In this document: positions 35,422 through 43,706 of the stretch, piece by piece
Numbering within the stretch: position 1 is the first letter of the stretch
How the letters are laid out: every line of letters begins with the position of its first letter
Assembly: GCA_041941305.1 (NCBI GenBank)
Contig: JBGTQJ010000023.1
Location: 62,001 to 126,000 of the forward strand
DNA: 64,000 nucleotides
DNA from: JANSWP01 sp041941305
GTDB lineage: Bacteria; Bacteroidota; Bacteroidia; Chitinophagales; Saprospiraceae
Direction of reading: 5' to 3'
Notes under the pieces: generated by a model
Seen by the model: only the letters and a program-made list of their open reading frames with translations
Told to the model about the DNA's origin: nothing
The model's database searches: none
Translations under genes and position numbers: made by a program

Positions 35422-36720
35422 TTACGCTACTTCAAGTTCCACAACAGGTGCTTCAAATACTTCGACTTCCGGGATGGGCGTGACGAACATGCCGCCCCAC
35501 TCGCCGATGTATGCCATTTGCTTTGATATTTCTTTTTTAAGGTTCCAGGGGAGTATCAGCACGTAATCAGGCTTGGTCTCCCGAATTTTTTCAGGATGAT
35601 AAATGGGAATGTGGGTGCCAGGTAAAAAGTTGCCTTGCTTGTGAGGACTGCGATCGACCGTATAGTCCAAAAAATCGGTTCGGATGCCACAATAATTCAA
35701 TAGCGTATTGCCTTTTCCCGGTGCACCATATCCCACTACTGTTTTGCCTTCCCGTTTGGTTTTAATCAAAAATTCTAGCAGTTTACGCTTGGTCTCTTTG
35801 ACCTGCTCTTCAAATGCTTCGTAATAGGCTAAAGTTTCAAAACCCAAATTGACTTCTCTTTCCAATAGCTCCCACACCCTATCAGTGATTGGTTTGGATT
35901 CATCGTCGTAGTGTTTTCCATAAATGCGAATGGAGCCACCATGAGATTGCAACTCTTCAACATCGAAAAGGGTGATGCCGTGGTGGGCAAATATTCGATT
36001 GACGGCCACAAAAGAGAGATAGGAAAAATGTTCGTGATAAATGGTATCGAATTGATTGCCTTCAATCAGTCTTTGTAAATGGGGGAACTCCATGGTGATG
36101 ACGCCACCTTTGGCAAGCATGACTTTCATCCCGGCGACAAAATCATTGATATCGGGTACATGCGCCAAAACATTATTGCCAAGCAACAAATTGGCTTTCC
36201 CATGTTTTTCAGATAAGGTGCAAGCTGTTTCTTTTCCAAAAAACCGGACTGCTGTTCTGATGCCTTTTTGCTGTGCAACTGCTGCTACATTTCCAGCGGG
36301 CTCAACACCCAAAACAGGAATATTTTTCTCAACAAACCACTGCAATAAATAACCATCATTGCTCGCAATTTCAACCACCAGGCTATTTTGATCAAATCCA
36401 AATCGATCCACCATCAAATCTGAATACTTTTTGGCATGTTGCAACCAACTATCGGAATATGAAGAAAAGTAAGCGTACTCATTCGCAAAAATTTCATCCG
36501 GACTGGCGAATTCTTCTAACTGCATCAACCAGCAATGGTCACAAATGAAGGCATGTAGTGGAAAAAATTGCTCCATATCGTTTGCGTTTTCAGGTTTTAC
36601 ATGTTTTTGGCAAAGAGGAGACATGCCCAAATTCACTACGCTGTGTTTCAATACGTTTGAACAAAATCGGCAAGTACTGCCAGTAGGTTGGTTTGATTTC
36701 TTTCGTACGTGATTTGTCAT
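35422..36720 (-). CDS. Nucleotide-sugar C-methyltransferase-like SAM enzyme
   Basis: 432 residues in the three-part layout of NDP-hexose C-methyltransferases. An N-terminal zinc-binding segment has TCRFCSNVL and ICDHCWLMQL (four Cys, about residues 15-70). The central SAM domain has LVVEIASNDGYLLQWF and the catalytic region TIYHEHFSYLS. The C-terminal Rossmann-like domain has GYGAPGKGNTLLNYCG. It would add a methyl branch to a keto-sugar nucleotide. It belongs to the block with rfbF downstream and the 3,5-epimerase upstream; a hairpin separates it from the latter. Confidence 0.87.
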   Translation of the reverse strand: MTNHVRKKSNQPTGSTCRFCSNVLKHSVVNLGMSPLCQKHVKPENANDMEQFFPLHAFICDHCWLMQLEEFASPDEIFANEYAYFSSYSDSWLQHAKKYSDLMVDRFGFDQNSLVVEIASNDGYLLQWFVEKNIPVLGVEPAGNVAAVAQQKGIRTAVRFFGKETACTLSEKHGKANLLLGNNVLAHVPDINDFVAGMKVMLAKGGVITMEFPHLQRLIEGNQFDTIYHEHFSYLSFVAVNRIFAHHGITLFDVEELQSHGGSIRIYGKHYDDESKPITDRVWELLEREVNLGFETLAYYEAFEEQVKETKRKLLEFLIKTKREGKTVVGYGAPGKGNTLLNYCGIRTDFLDYTVDRSPHKQGNFLPGTHIPIYHPEKIRETKPDYVLILPWNLKKEISKQMAYIGEWGGMFVTPIPEVEVFEAPVVELEVA

Positions 36721-36798
36721 TTTAGTGATGTTTGTTTTTGTTCGTCAGGGAGTTAGGATTTTTTAAAGGATAATCTATTCAGGTCCTTTTTTGGGAAG

Positions 36799-36850
36799 CA
36801 GGGTTTTGAACCCTGCAATGCTAATGAAAACCACAGGGTTCAAAACCCTG
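36799..36850. repeat. Hairpin with self-complementary arms
   Basis: 36799-36815 and 36834-36850 are exact 17-bp complements, and each arm is itself nearly self-complementary (CAGGGTT...AACCCTG), so a single long stem or two small ones can form. It lies between the 3,5-epimerase and methyltransferase genes on the minus strand. Confidence 0.8.
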
Positions 36851-36863
36851 TCCCTCACGAGCC

Positions 36864-37415
36864 CTAAATCAAAAGTTCAATTTTAGTAGAGTTCAAAAAC
36901 AGATGCTTTTGATCTTTTTCTGATACTACAGTCACTTCCATAGGCCAATCTATTCCTATTACCGGGTCATCATATCGGATTCCTCTTTCGAATTCCGGCG
37001 CATAAAAAGCGGTATGGTGATATATCAATTCTGTAGCATCTTCAAGTGTTTGAAATCCATGTGCAAATCCCTTGGGAACATAGATCATTCGCTGATTTTC
37101 TGCTGTCAACGCTACCCCGATGTGTTGCAAATAAGTGGAAGAATGTGGTCGCATATCAACAATCACATCGTAGACACCTCCTCGAATACATCTGATCAAT
37201 TTGATTTCTGCATGAGGCGCAATTTGATAGTGCATGCCTCTTATGGTTCCTTTTTGAACTGTATGTGAATGGTTGATTTGCACAAAATCTTTTTCATGTC
37301 CAATGGCTTCAAATTCCTTTTGGCAAAAAGTGCGGGCAAAGAAACCTCTTTTGTCTTTAAAAGGCTCTAAATCAATGATATATGCGTCTTTTAATATAGT
37401 CTCTCTGAAATTCAT
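36864..37415 (-). CDS. rfbC: dTDP-4-dehydrorhamnose 3,5-epimerase-like cupin (RmlC family)
   Basis: 183 residues, normal length. FKDKRGFFARTFCQKEF, FVQINHSHTVQKGTIRGMHYQ (catalytic His in RGMHYQ), GGVYDVIVDMRP and YVPKGFAHGFQTLEDATELIYH are all family marks. In a cluster with CDP-glucose formation it may act on a CDP-4-keto-hexose rather than on dTDP-rhamnose precursors; rmlA, rmlB and rmlD are not present here. Element B ends 18 nt upstream of the start codon. Confidence 0.88.
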   Translation of the reverse strand: MNFRETILKDAYIIDLEPFKDKRGFFARTFCQKEFEAIGHEKDFVQINHSHTVQKGTIRGMHYQIAPHAEIKLIRCIRGGVYDVIVDMRPHSSTYLQHIGVALTAENQRMIYVPKGFAHGFQTLEDATELIYHHTAFYAPEFERGIRYDDPVIGIDWPMEVTVVSEKDQKHLFLNSTKIELLI

Positions 37416-37432
37416 TTTTTATTTTTCCTTAT

Positions 37433-37541
37433 TGACACCATTGAGGTTAGCTCATGTGAGATACAAAATGGTGTTGCCATTCTTTAATTTAGGCTAGCTA
37501 ACACCATTTTGCTAATCGCCTGGCTTGACTCAATGGTATCA
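37433..37541. repeat. Dispersed inverted-repeat element, copy B
   Basis: A 109-bp imperfect palindrome with arms 37433-37478 and 37497-37541. It starts TGACACCATTGAG and ends TGACTCAATGGTATCA, with internal CAAAATGGTGTT and AACACCATTTTG blocks. Block order and the 15-nt spacing match copy A (24831-24950). It occupies the gap between the epimerase stop (20 nt) and the rfbC start (18 nt). Confidence 0.82.
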
Positions 37542-37560
37542 GCTATCCACTTTTACCCTT

Positions 37561-38604
37561 TCAAACCAAAACCAACTTGCTGTCTGTCTCTTTTTGGGTC
37601 AACAACTTATTGATGACATTTAATCTTATCAGTTCAGATTTTCTGAAATGCTTGTCATTGAATTGAATGCCACTCATGCCATCGATCAATCCTTGAATGG
37701 AGCTACTCAAATCGTATTGTGGTTGATGATTGGGTGCCAGTTTTTTAAATAAATCAAAATTGACGCGATAAGAGCGCTTGTCAGGTTCAGCATTTTGGTT
37801 GATAGAAACTTCTATGGAAGGCATGAGTTTCTGTACTTCATAGGCCAGATCTTTTACTTGATAATTCCACTCATTGCTTCCTGTATTCATAACCAGGAAA
37901 TTGCCTCCGTTTTCATGTTCTCTTTCAGTTGCCCAACGAATAGCTCTGGCCATGTCAAGTACATTGATCAATGGTCGCCAGGGAGTCCCGTCACTAAGAA
38001 TGGTGATTTTTCCCGAAGTCAGTGCACCTGCCACAAAATCATTGATGACCAAGTCAAGCCGCAATCGTTCGCTCATACCACAGGCTGTCGCAAAGCGAAG
38101 ACAAGTAACTTGAAAATCCTCTGATGCAAGTTTTGATAAGGCTTCTTCTGAATATATTTTGGATTTGGCGTAAGCAGTTAGCGGATTGACTGTAGAGGAT
38201 TCTGTGCGGGGGGCATCTTCTGCAGCGCCATATACACTGCAGCTAGAGGCAAAAACAAATTTTCGAACACCAGCTCTTTTTGCCATTTTTGCTATTTCGA
38301 TATTTGCTTTATAATTGATATCGAGGGTGACTTCCTCAAATTTGTTTCCAATCGGATCATTGGAGATGGCAGCCAGGCTTACAACAGCGTCTACTCCTGA
38401 AAGGGCTTCTTCTCTAAAATTTCGGACATCGCCATAGTATTGAAGGTCCAAAAATGATTCAGGACTAATGGTCGTGCTAGTGATGTGTTTGGCAAAAAAG
38501 CCAATGTCGTATCCAATAAGGGTAGCATGCGGATAATATTTTCGGAATTCTTTAACCAGGCCAGGACCTACATAGCCTAAATTTCCGGTGATGAGTATTT
38601 TCAT
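37561..38604 (-). CDS. NAD-dependent sugar-nucleotide epimerase/reductase (extended SDR)
   Basis: 347 residues. The cofactor loop is MKILITGNLGYVGPGLVKEF (GxxGxxG). The active site has the Ser of ASSCSVYGAAED and the YxxxK pair in LTAYAKSKIYSEEAL. The TDE motif of 4,6-dehydratases is replaced by SCS, so the protein is more likely an epimerase or reductase than the missing dehydratase. C-terminal PLINVLDMARAIRWA and RSYRVNFDLFKKL are typical substrate-domain motifs. Expected to act on the CDP-linked sugar of this cluster. Confidence 0.83.
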   Translation of the reverse strand: MKILITGNLGYVGPGLVKEFRKYYPHATLIGYDIGFFAKHITSTTISPESFLDLQYYGDVRNFREEALSGVDAVVSLAAISNDPIGNKFEEVTLDINYKANIEIAKMAKRAGVRKFVFASSCSVYGAAEDAPRTESSTVNPLTAYAKSKIYSEEALSKLASEDFQVTCLRFATACGMSERLRLDLVINDFVAGALTSGKITILSDGTPWRPLINVLDMARAIRWATEREHENGGNFLVMNTGSNEWNYQVKDLAYEVQKLMPSIEVSINQNAEPDKRSYRVNFDLFKKLAPNHQPQYDLSSSIQGLIDGMSGIQFNDKHFRKSELIRLNVINKLLTQKETDSKLVLV

Positions 38605-38775
38605 GTTCTTAGCTTTTTGAAATTGCCAAAGTGTTTTGGCAGTTTTAAAATATTCGAATAGTAGTTTGGAATGAAATGGTCAAAAAATATTGACGGTCAT
38701 TATTCACAATATTGAATGGGGAGAAAACTAAAGGGGGAAAGACTCAAGTTTCAAAGCAAAAAAAAGGCCGAAATT

Positions 38776-40179
38776 TTAAAACGCATTTTTGCGTGCTTTT
38801 TTTCCAAACACGGTTAAGAAAATGATTTTAATATCCAACCAAAAGCTCCAATTTTCAATGTACCATAAGTCGTGTTTGATGCGCTCGCGCTTTTGTTCGG
38901 AAGTTTGGGTTGGGCCGCGCCATCCATTGACTTGTGCCCAACCACTGACACCGGGTTTTACATAATGCCGAACCATGTAGTCGTTTACTATTTTTCTAAA
39001 GTCGTTTTGCAAAAATGCTCTATGCGGTCTTGGACCAATTACACTCATATCTCCACGCAAGACATTTAAAAATTGAGGCAATTCATCCAAATCGTATTTA
39101 CGCAAGAACTTTCCAACTTTGGTAATGCGTGGATCATTTTTTACGGTAGATTTGGTGCCGTTTACGGGATTGTCACAGACAGACATGGTTCTAAATTTCC
39201 AGCATTTGAAGGTCTGCCCATTTTCTCCTTTTCTAATGGGTTTGTAAAAAATAGAACCTTTCCCATCAGACCATACGAGTAGTCCAATAATGAAAAATAT
39301 TGGCGATAATAAAGTCAACACAGCTAATGAGAAAAGCACATCGAATGCTCTTTTTAGCAAGAAATTGTTGAAGTCATCCAGAGGGCTTTGACGGTATTGG
39401 AAGACTGGTAGTCCATCCAATGAGGCGGGTTTGAAGTGATTGTCTTGATAGATAGGAGCATCCGGAATTAAGTTTACCCGCACCCCCCTGTAATCCGCTT
39501 CTGCGATGATGTTTCTGATTTCTTCTTTTTTCAGGGAACCACCATTAATGAATATTTCGTCCACTTTTCTGCTATCCAAAACAGTAGAAAGATCTCTAAC
39601 TTTTCCCAATACTTGCATACCATTTGCATGAGCAGGTTTCCTTTTATTATCTAACACACCAATGCTTTGGTATCCAAGAGGTTGGAGTTTTTTGGCAAAA
39701 TCAGCAACATGTTTCCACTGTCCATTGGCGCCTACTACCAAAAACTTGGAGCTCAGTTTTCGATGCTGTCTTCTCTTATATATTTCAAAAACAAGGCTGA
39801 TAATGATGAGATTGACAAAGAAGAACAAAAAAATGGGCAAAAGAAGGGTCGTTCTGTTGAAGTATTCAATTTTAAAAACAATGCCCACTGTAGAAACTAT
39901 CCCAATAAATAAGAATGTATTGAGGATTAGATATTTAATTCTTTTCCAAAGATCATTACTAAAATATACATCCTGATGACTGTTGTACAATATAATGCCT
40001 CCCCAGATTAAATTAAAAATGACAACCAATTGAATACAATCTCCCAGATAGGATCCTCCCAATGGAGAAGCGATGAGCTCAGTGTTTTTGAAATAAAGGA
40101 CTAAAAAAATACAGAGATTCAGGAGCAGAAACTCGGGTGCAATGTGGCCAGAAATAATATGCAGTTTCTTCCGGTTCAT
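38776..40179 (-). CDS. Initiating undecaprenyl-phosphate sugar phosphotransferase (WcaJ/WbaP type)
   Basis: 467 residues. Four to five N-terminal membrane segments are followed by a Rossmann-like domain (FLVVGANGQWKHVADFAKKL) and the catalytic C-terminal domain. That domain has KRAFDVLFSLAVLTLLSP (re-entrant helix), KCWKFRTMSVCD, KFLRKYDLDELPQFLNVLRG and GPRPHRAF, all hallmarks of the polyisoprenyl-phosphate hexose-1-phosphate transferase family. It loads the first sugar on the lipid carrier at the inner membrane. It is the first gene of the lower minus-strand block, with a 171-nt gap before the epimerase. Confidence 0.92.
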   Translation of the reverse strand: MNRKKLHIISGHIAPEFLLLNLCIFLVLYFKNTELIASPLGGSYLGDCIQLVVIFNLIWGGIILYNSHQDVYFSNDLWKRIKYLILNTFLFIGIVSTVGIVFKIEYFNRTTLLLPIFLFFFVNLIIISLVFEIYKRRQHRKLSSKFLVVGANGQWKHVADFAKKLQPLGYQSIGVLDNKRKPAHANGMQVLGKVRDLSTVLDSRKVDEIFINGGSLKKEEIRNIIAEADYRGVRVNLIPDAPIYQDNHFKPASLDGLPVFQYRQSPLDDFNNFLLKRAFDVLFSLAVLTLLSPIFFIIGLLVWSDGKGSIFYKPIRKGENGQTFKCWKFRTMSVCDNPVNGTKSTVKNDPRITKVGKFLRKYDLDELPQFLNVLRGDMSVIGPRPHRAFLQNDFRKIVNDYMVRHYVKPGVSGWAQVNGWRGPTQTSEQKRERIKHDLWYIENWSFWLDIKIIFLTVFGKKARKNAF

Positions 40180-40815
40180 AGTCTTTGTTTTTTGTGTGAT
40201 GTTTGTTTTTCAAACCTAAAAAGTGAGATTCCTTCCAGGAGGCATTTTCTTTCAGAATTTCATCACTTTTTTCTACGGTTTTTCACTTATTTTCTAAGTG
40301 TTTTTATATTTCTGGCATAGAATTGGGAGGTAAAAAGTTGTTGAAATAATTGCCAGAAAAAGTATACCTGAGGGGAAGAATTTGATTAGTGATTTCGGCT
40401 TCCTTCAAACTTGACATAAGCAATACCCTTCCATTCCGAACCGGAATAGATTAAAGCATCATTTCTATTTTTAAACTTCCACAACTGCCTAATTAACAAT
40501 TGATTAGACAGGTTCAATTTCCGCAATAGAAATTAACCTTTACGCATTGCAAAATGTGTAATACCGTAAAACTGGACACAGAAATCCAGCTCTAGTTAGT
40601 GAATAACCAGCCTAAGAGAAAATAGACTCAATAGAGTCATTTCATGACTTTAAAATCAATAAGATTTAGAGTGAAACTTGTTAATAATACGGGGGGAAGT
40701 AAATGCGAACACAAAATATAAATAATGGTGGGGGCTTCCTAAAAAATAACAATTGCAATTACATTGTTAATAGAATTCCCTAATATAGACTTACGTAAAA
40801 AAACGGAAATATTAA
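40180..40815. other. Divergent intergenic region of the polysaccharide locus
   Basis: 636 nt between the divergent initiating-transferase and GINT1-like genes. On the minus strand TAGGTTTG (40211-40218 as its complement CAAACCTA) fits a -7 box and would give a leader of about 25 nt for the transferase gene; a -33 TTG at the right distance is not seen. On the plus strand a GGGGGGAAGT run lies at about 40691. No gene was found. Confidence 0.45.
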
Positions 40816-41697
40816 ATGTTTCAATCATGTGAAAGGCTAATTCGCAAAACCTGGTTCAGAGGACAATGGATTTTGATGGTTGGTTTTGGAGAAAAAGCTT
40901 CTAAAGATTATTCCAATTTTACTAAAATAATACCTCCGAAAGATAGATTCTGGGCAGATCCATTCTTCATATCCAGACAAGGTAAATATTATCTCTTTAT
41001 TGAAGAATTGAGGTATAAAACTGAGAAAGGCCATATTTCTGTTATGGAGTTGTCGAAGGATGGAACCTACTCCAAGCCCAAAAAAATTATAGAAAAACCC
41101 TACCATCTTTCCTATCCTTTCCTATTTGAATTTGAAGAAAAACTCTATATGATTCCCGAATCCTGGGAGTCAAAAACCATCCAACTTTACGAATGTGTCC
41201 AATTTCCATTTAACTGGAAATTCAAGATGAATTTGATGAGTGACATTTCTGCAGCTGATACTACGCTACATTTTCAAGAGGGAAAATGGTGGCTATTTAC
41301 ATCCATAGACAAAAAAGGAATGGATGCACTTGACGATCAATTGTATCTTTTTTACGCAGATAATCCAATAACCTCAAATTGGAAAGCTCATCCAAAAAAC
41401 CCTATCATTTCGGACATTTCCCGTGCTCGCCCAGCAGGCAATTTATTTTTTAAAGAAGGAAAATTGATGCGCCCTTCCCAAGATTGCTCAAAAGCTTATG
41501 GATACGCTTTTAATTTTAACGAAATTGAAACCTTATCTGAAACGGATTATAAGGAAAGGCTCGTCGAAAAGGTCAAACCAGATTGGGAGAAGGCAATAAA
41601 AAGAACACATACCTACAATTGTTCAAATGGATTGACGGTAATTGACGCCCAACACAACTTATTACGATTGGATGTAATGGTACATTCTTTGCGATAA
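40816..41697 (+). CDS. GINT1-like five-bladed propeller protein of glycosyl hydrolase 43 type
   Basis: 293 residues. The repeated blade motif is visible in RFWADPFFISRQGKYYLFIE, LSYPFLFEFEEKLYMIPES, ADTTLHFQEGKWWLFTSID and ARPAGNLFFKEGKLMRPSQD. This matches the N-terminal propeller of glucosamine inositolphosphorylceramide transferase-like proteins, which in bacteria is often encoded in capsule loci, sometimes fused to a formyltransferase. Its biochemical role is not known to me; a carbohydrate-binding or -cleaving function is inferred from the fold. It starts a two-gene plus-strand unit inside the otherwise minus-strand locus. Confidence 0.75.
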   Translation: MFQSCERLIRKTWFRGQWILMVGFGEKASKDYSNFTKIIPPKDRFWADPFFISRQGKYYLFIEELRYKTEKGHISVMELSKDGTYSKPKKIIEKPYHLSYPFLFEFEEKLYMIPESWESKTIQLYECVQFPFNWKFKMNLMSDISAADTTLHFQEGKWWLFTSIDKKGMDALDDQLYLFYADNPITSNWKAHPKNPIISDISRARPAGNLFFKEGKLMRPSQDCSKAYGYAFNFNEIETLSETDYKERLVEKVKPDWEKAIKRTHTYNCSNGLTVIDAQHNLLRLDVMVHSLR

Positions 41698-41736
41698 ATT
41701 TGTCACTCTCCATACGCTTCCTGCTCACTAACAATT

Positions 41737-42492
41737 ATGAGTCACAATTCTGCGAAATCACTGTTTAATCAGTCTACGTATTTTCCCTATGTCTTGGGAA
41801 TGCTGCTTATTACATTGCCTTATCTCATTTTCTTATTGCCCCAGGCAACTTGGGAGCATTTGACCGATGAAGACAAACTCTTCGAAGGCCTAAGTGCTTT
41901 TAGTTTTCTAGTGGCTGCTGTTTTTCTATTCCTTTGTTTTTTGAAGTCAAAACGCAAAGAAGTTCCGATTTGGCAAAAATGGGCTTGGCCATTTCTTTTG
42001 CTTAGTCTGATGTTTTTTCTTGCTTTTGGAGAAGAAATAAGTTGGGGACAGCGATTCTTCGGTTGGGAAACGCCTGAAGCACTTGAGGAAATAAATATGC
42101 AGGATGAATTCAATATTCACAATCTGAAATGGTTCCAACCTGGTGATCATCGAAGTGGTCTCGCAAAATTCATGACAGCCAAATGGCTTTTTGCCTATTT
42201 TGGATTTGCCTATTTTTTCCTCACGCCATTGTTGTATCCAAAATGGAATTTCTTCAAAAGGCTTTGCGATAATTTTCGATTGCACATCCCCCCCCTATGG
42301 TTTGGTATTCTTTTTCTAATCAATATTCCTTTCAGCGAGGGGGTAGAGTATTACCTACTTTCAAGACCTGGGGTCACGCCGGAATGTGCCTATGAATTAA
42401 CCCATTCTGTTTCGGAATTGATGGAATTTGTTTGGGCAGTCTTTATTGCAATATTGGGCTATTTGTTTTGGAAAACTCCAAATCATTCCTAA
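41737..42492 (+). CDS. Conserved six-helix membrane protein with GEEISWGQR motif
   Basis: 251 residues with about six hydrophobic segments (roughly 17-34, 55-73, 82-100, 148-167, 186-204 and 228-246). The polar motif FGEEISWGQRFFGWETPEAL followed by NMQDEFNIHNL is one I recognise from uncharacterised membrane proteins of several phyla; acidic and His residues at a membrane interface suggest an enzyme. It follows the propeller gene by 39 nt. Its 3' end overlaps the convergent glycosyltransferase gene by 50 nt. Confidence 0.75.
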   Translation: MSHNSAKSLFNQSTYFPYVLGMLLITLPYLIFLLPQATWEHLTDEDKLFEGLSAFSFLVAAVFLFLCFLKSKRKEVPIWQKWAWPFLLLSLMFFLAFGEEISWGQRFFGWETPEALEEINMQDEFNIHNLKWFQPGDHRSGLAKFMTAKWLFAYFGFAYFFLTPLLYPKWNFFKRLCDNFRLHIPPLWFGILFLINIPFSEGVEYYLLSRPGVTPECAYELTHSVSELMEFVWAVFIAILGYLFWKTPNHS

Positions 42493-43681
42493 GCTTGAAA
42501 AAGGCCAAATGCACTTTGACAATTTTGCTTGCTTCGAAATCCTTTGCTCGCTCATAGCCTTTTTCAATAAATCGATTTTGGAGGTCTTTCTTGGCCAATA
42601 CGAATGATAGTGCATTAGCGAGAGAATGGATGTCGCCTACTGGATACAGCATGCCGAATTCCGCTTGTTCTATGCAAGGTTTTGGATTTGCTTCTGATTT
42701 TAAAGAAGGCTTCAATTGATACGATAAGTCAGTATTTGGGGCTAAAATCTCTCTTGGGCCTGAAATGCAATCAGATGAAATAACAGGAGTCCCACAAACC
42801 ATAGACTCAATGATGATATTTGGCAGCCCTTCCCATTCACTGGAAAGCACAAAAACATCGGACTTGGCGATGTAGGGATAAGGGTTGGTTTGGTAACCCA
42901 AAAAATGTACAGACGCCTCAATTTTTAGCTTTTCGGTCAATTTGTACAAAGTAGATTTTTCATTGCCATCACCTATAAAAAGCAATTCTAAATTTGGGAT
43001 TTGCTTTTTTACTGTAGAAAAAGCTCGAATCAAATCGTCCAAACGTTTCCCCTTTACGATTCTACCCACGGAAACGATGTATTGTTTGTCTTTTGAAAAA
43101 TGAAAAATTTCTGGTTGAATTTGCGATTTTTCCTTGATCTCCAGCAAATTATGAGGATTGTAAATGACCAAATGATTGGGATGCTTTTTCAAATCTAAAT
43201 ATTCATCCAATTCCAACTTCATGGTTTCACAAATCGAAACGACTGAATCGGCATGGTGTAAAATTTGGCGGTAAATCCACTTTGCAATCATTCGATACCA
43301 AAATGGCTTGTGTTCAAAATTGATTCTTGAATGTAGCACAATCTGTGCATGATGCCTGGAGCCCAACCATTTTGCAATCACATTGATAAAACTAGCTCTC
43401 AATAAGTGACTTTGTACTATTTTTCGGGAATGACTTTTCAAATGTTTTTTCAGTCTCCATGCACATAAGAACAAACTTGGAAACTTTAATAAACTATTTT
43501 CAAGTGATTCATAATCACTCAAATAGGTGGTATTGACCCCCCTGGGGATTTTATAGAATTGTTCTTTTTCAATACACAACAATTCCAGGGACTGTTCCTC
43601 TTCCTGAAATTTATTCAACAAGGTCAGTACTACTTTTTCTGCGCCACCTGAGGTCATTGAATTGATGAAAATTGATATCAT
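42443..43681 (-). CDS. GT4-family glycosyltransferase
   Basis: 412 residues, GT-B fold. The N-terminus is ISIFINSMTSGGAEKVVLTL (acceptor-side glycine loop). The C-terminal half has YIVSVGRIVKGKRLDDLIRA and the nucleotide-sugar site SSEWEGLPNIIIESMVCGTP with its E-x7-E arrangement. Cytoplasmic, adding one sugar of the repeat unit; donor and linkage unknown. The last 50 nt overlap the end of the plus-strand membrane-protein gene. It starts 25 nt after the preceding glycosyltransferase. Confidence 0.88.
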   Translation of the reverse strand: MISIFINSMTSGGAEKVVLTLLNKFQEEEQSLELLCIEKEQFYKIPRGVNTTYLSDYESLENSLLKFPSLFLCAWRLKKHLKSHSRKIVQSHLLRASFINVIAKWLGSRHHAQIVLHSRINFEHKPFWYRMIAKWIYRQILHHADSVVSICETMKLELDEYLDLKKHPNHLVIYNPHNLLEIKEKSQIQPEIFHFSKDKQYIVSVGRIVKGKRLDDLIRAFSTVKKQIPNLELLFIGDGNEKSTLYKLTEKLKIEASVHFLGYQTNPYPYIAKSDVFVLSSEWEGLPNIIIESMVCGTPVISSDCISGPREILAPNTDLSYQLKPSLKSEANPKPCIEQAEFGMLYPVGDIHSLANALSFVLAKKDLQNRFIEKGYERAKDFEASKIVKVHLAFFKLRNDLEFSKTNSPILQ

Positions 43682-43706
43682 CTCTTTGTCGTTTGTGAAC
43701 TAACGT

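Noticed and set aside
37561..38604. Naming the SDR as CDP-glucose 4,6-dehydratase
   Set aside because: The TDE active-site motif of dehydratases is replaced by SCS and the N-terminus differs from RfbG.
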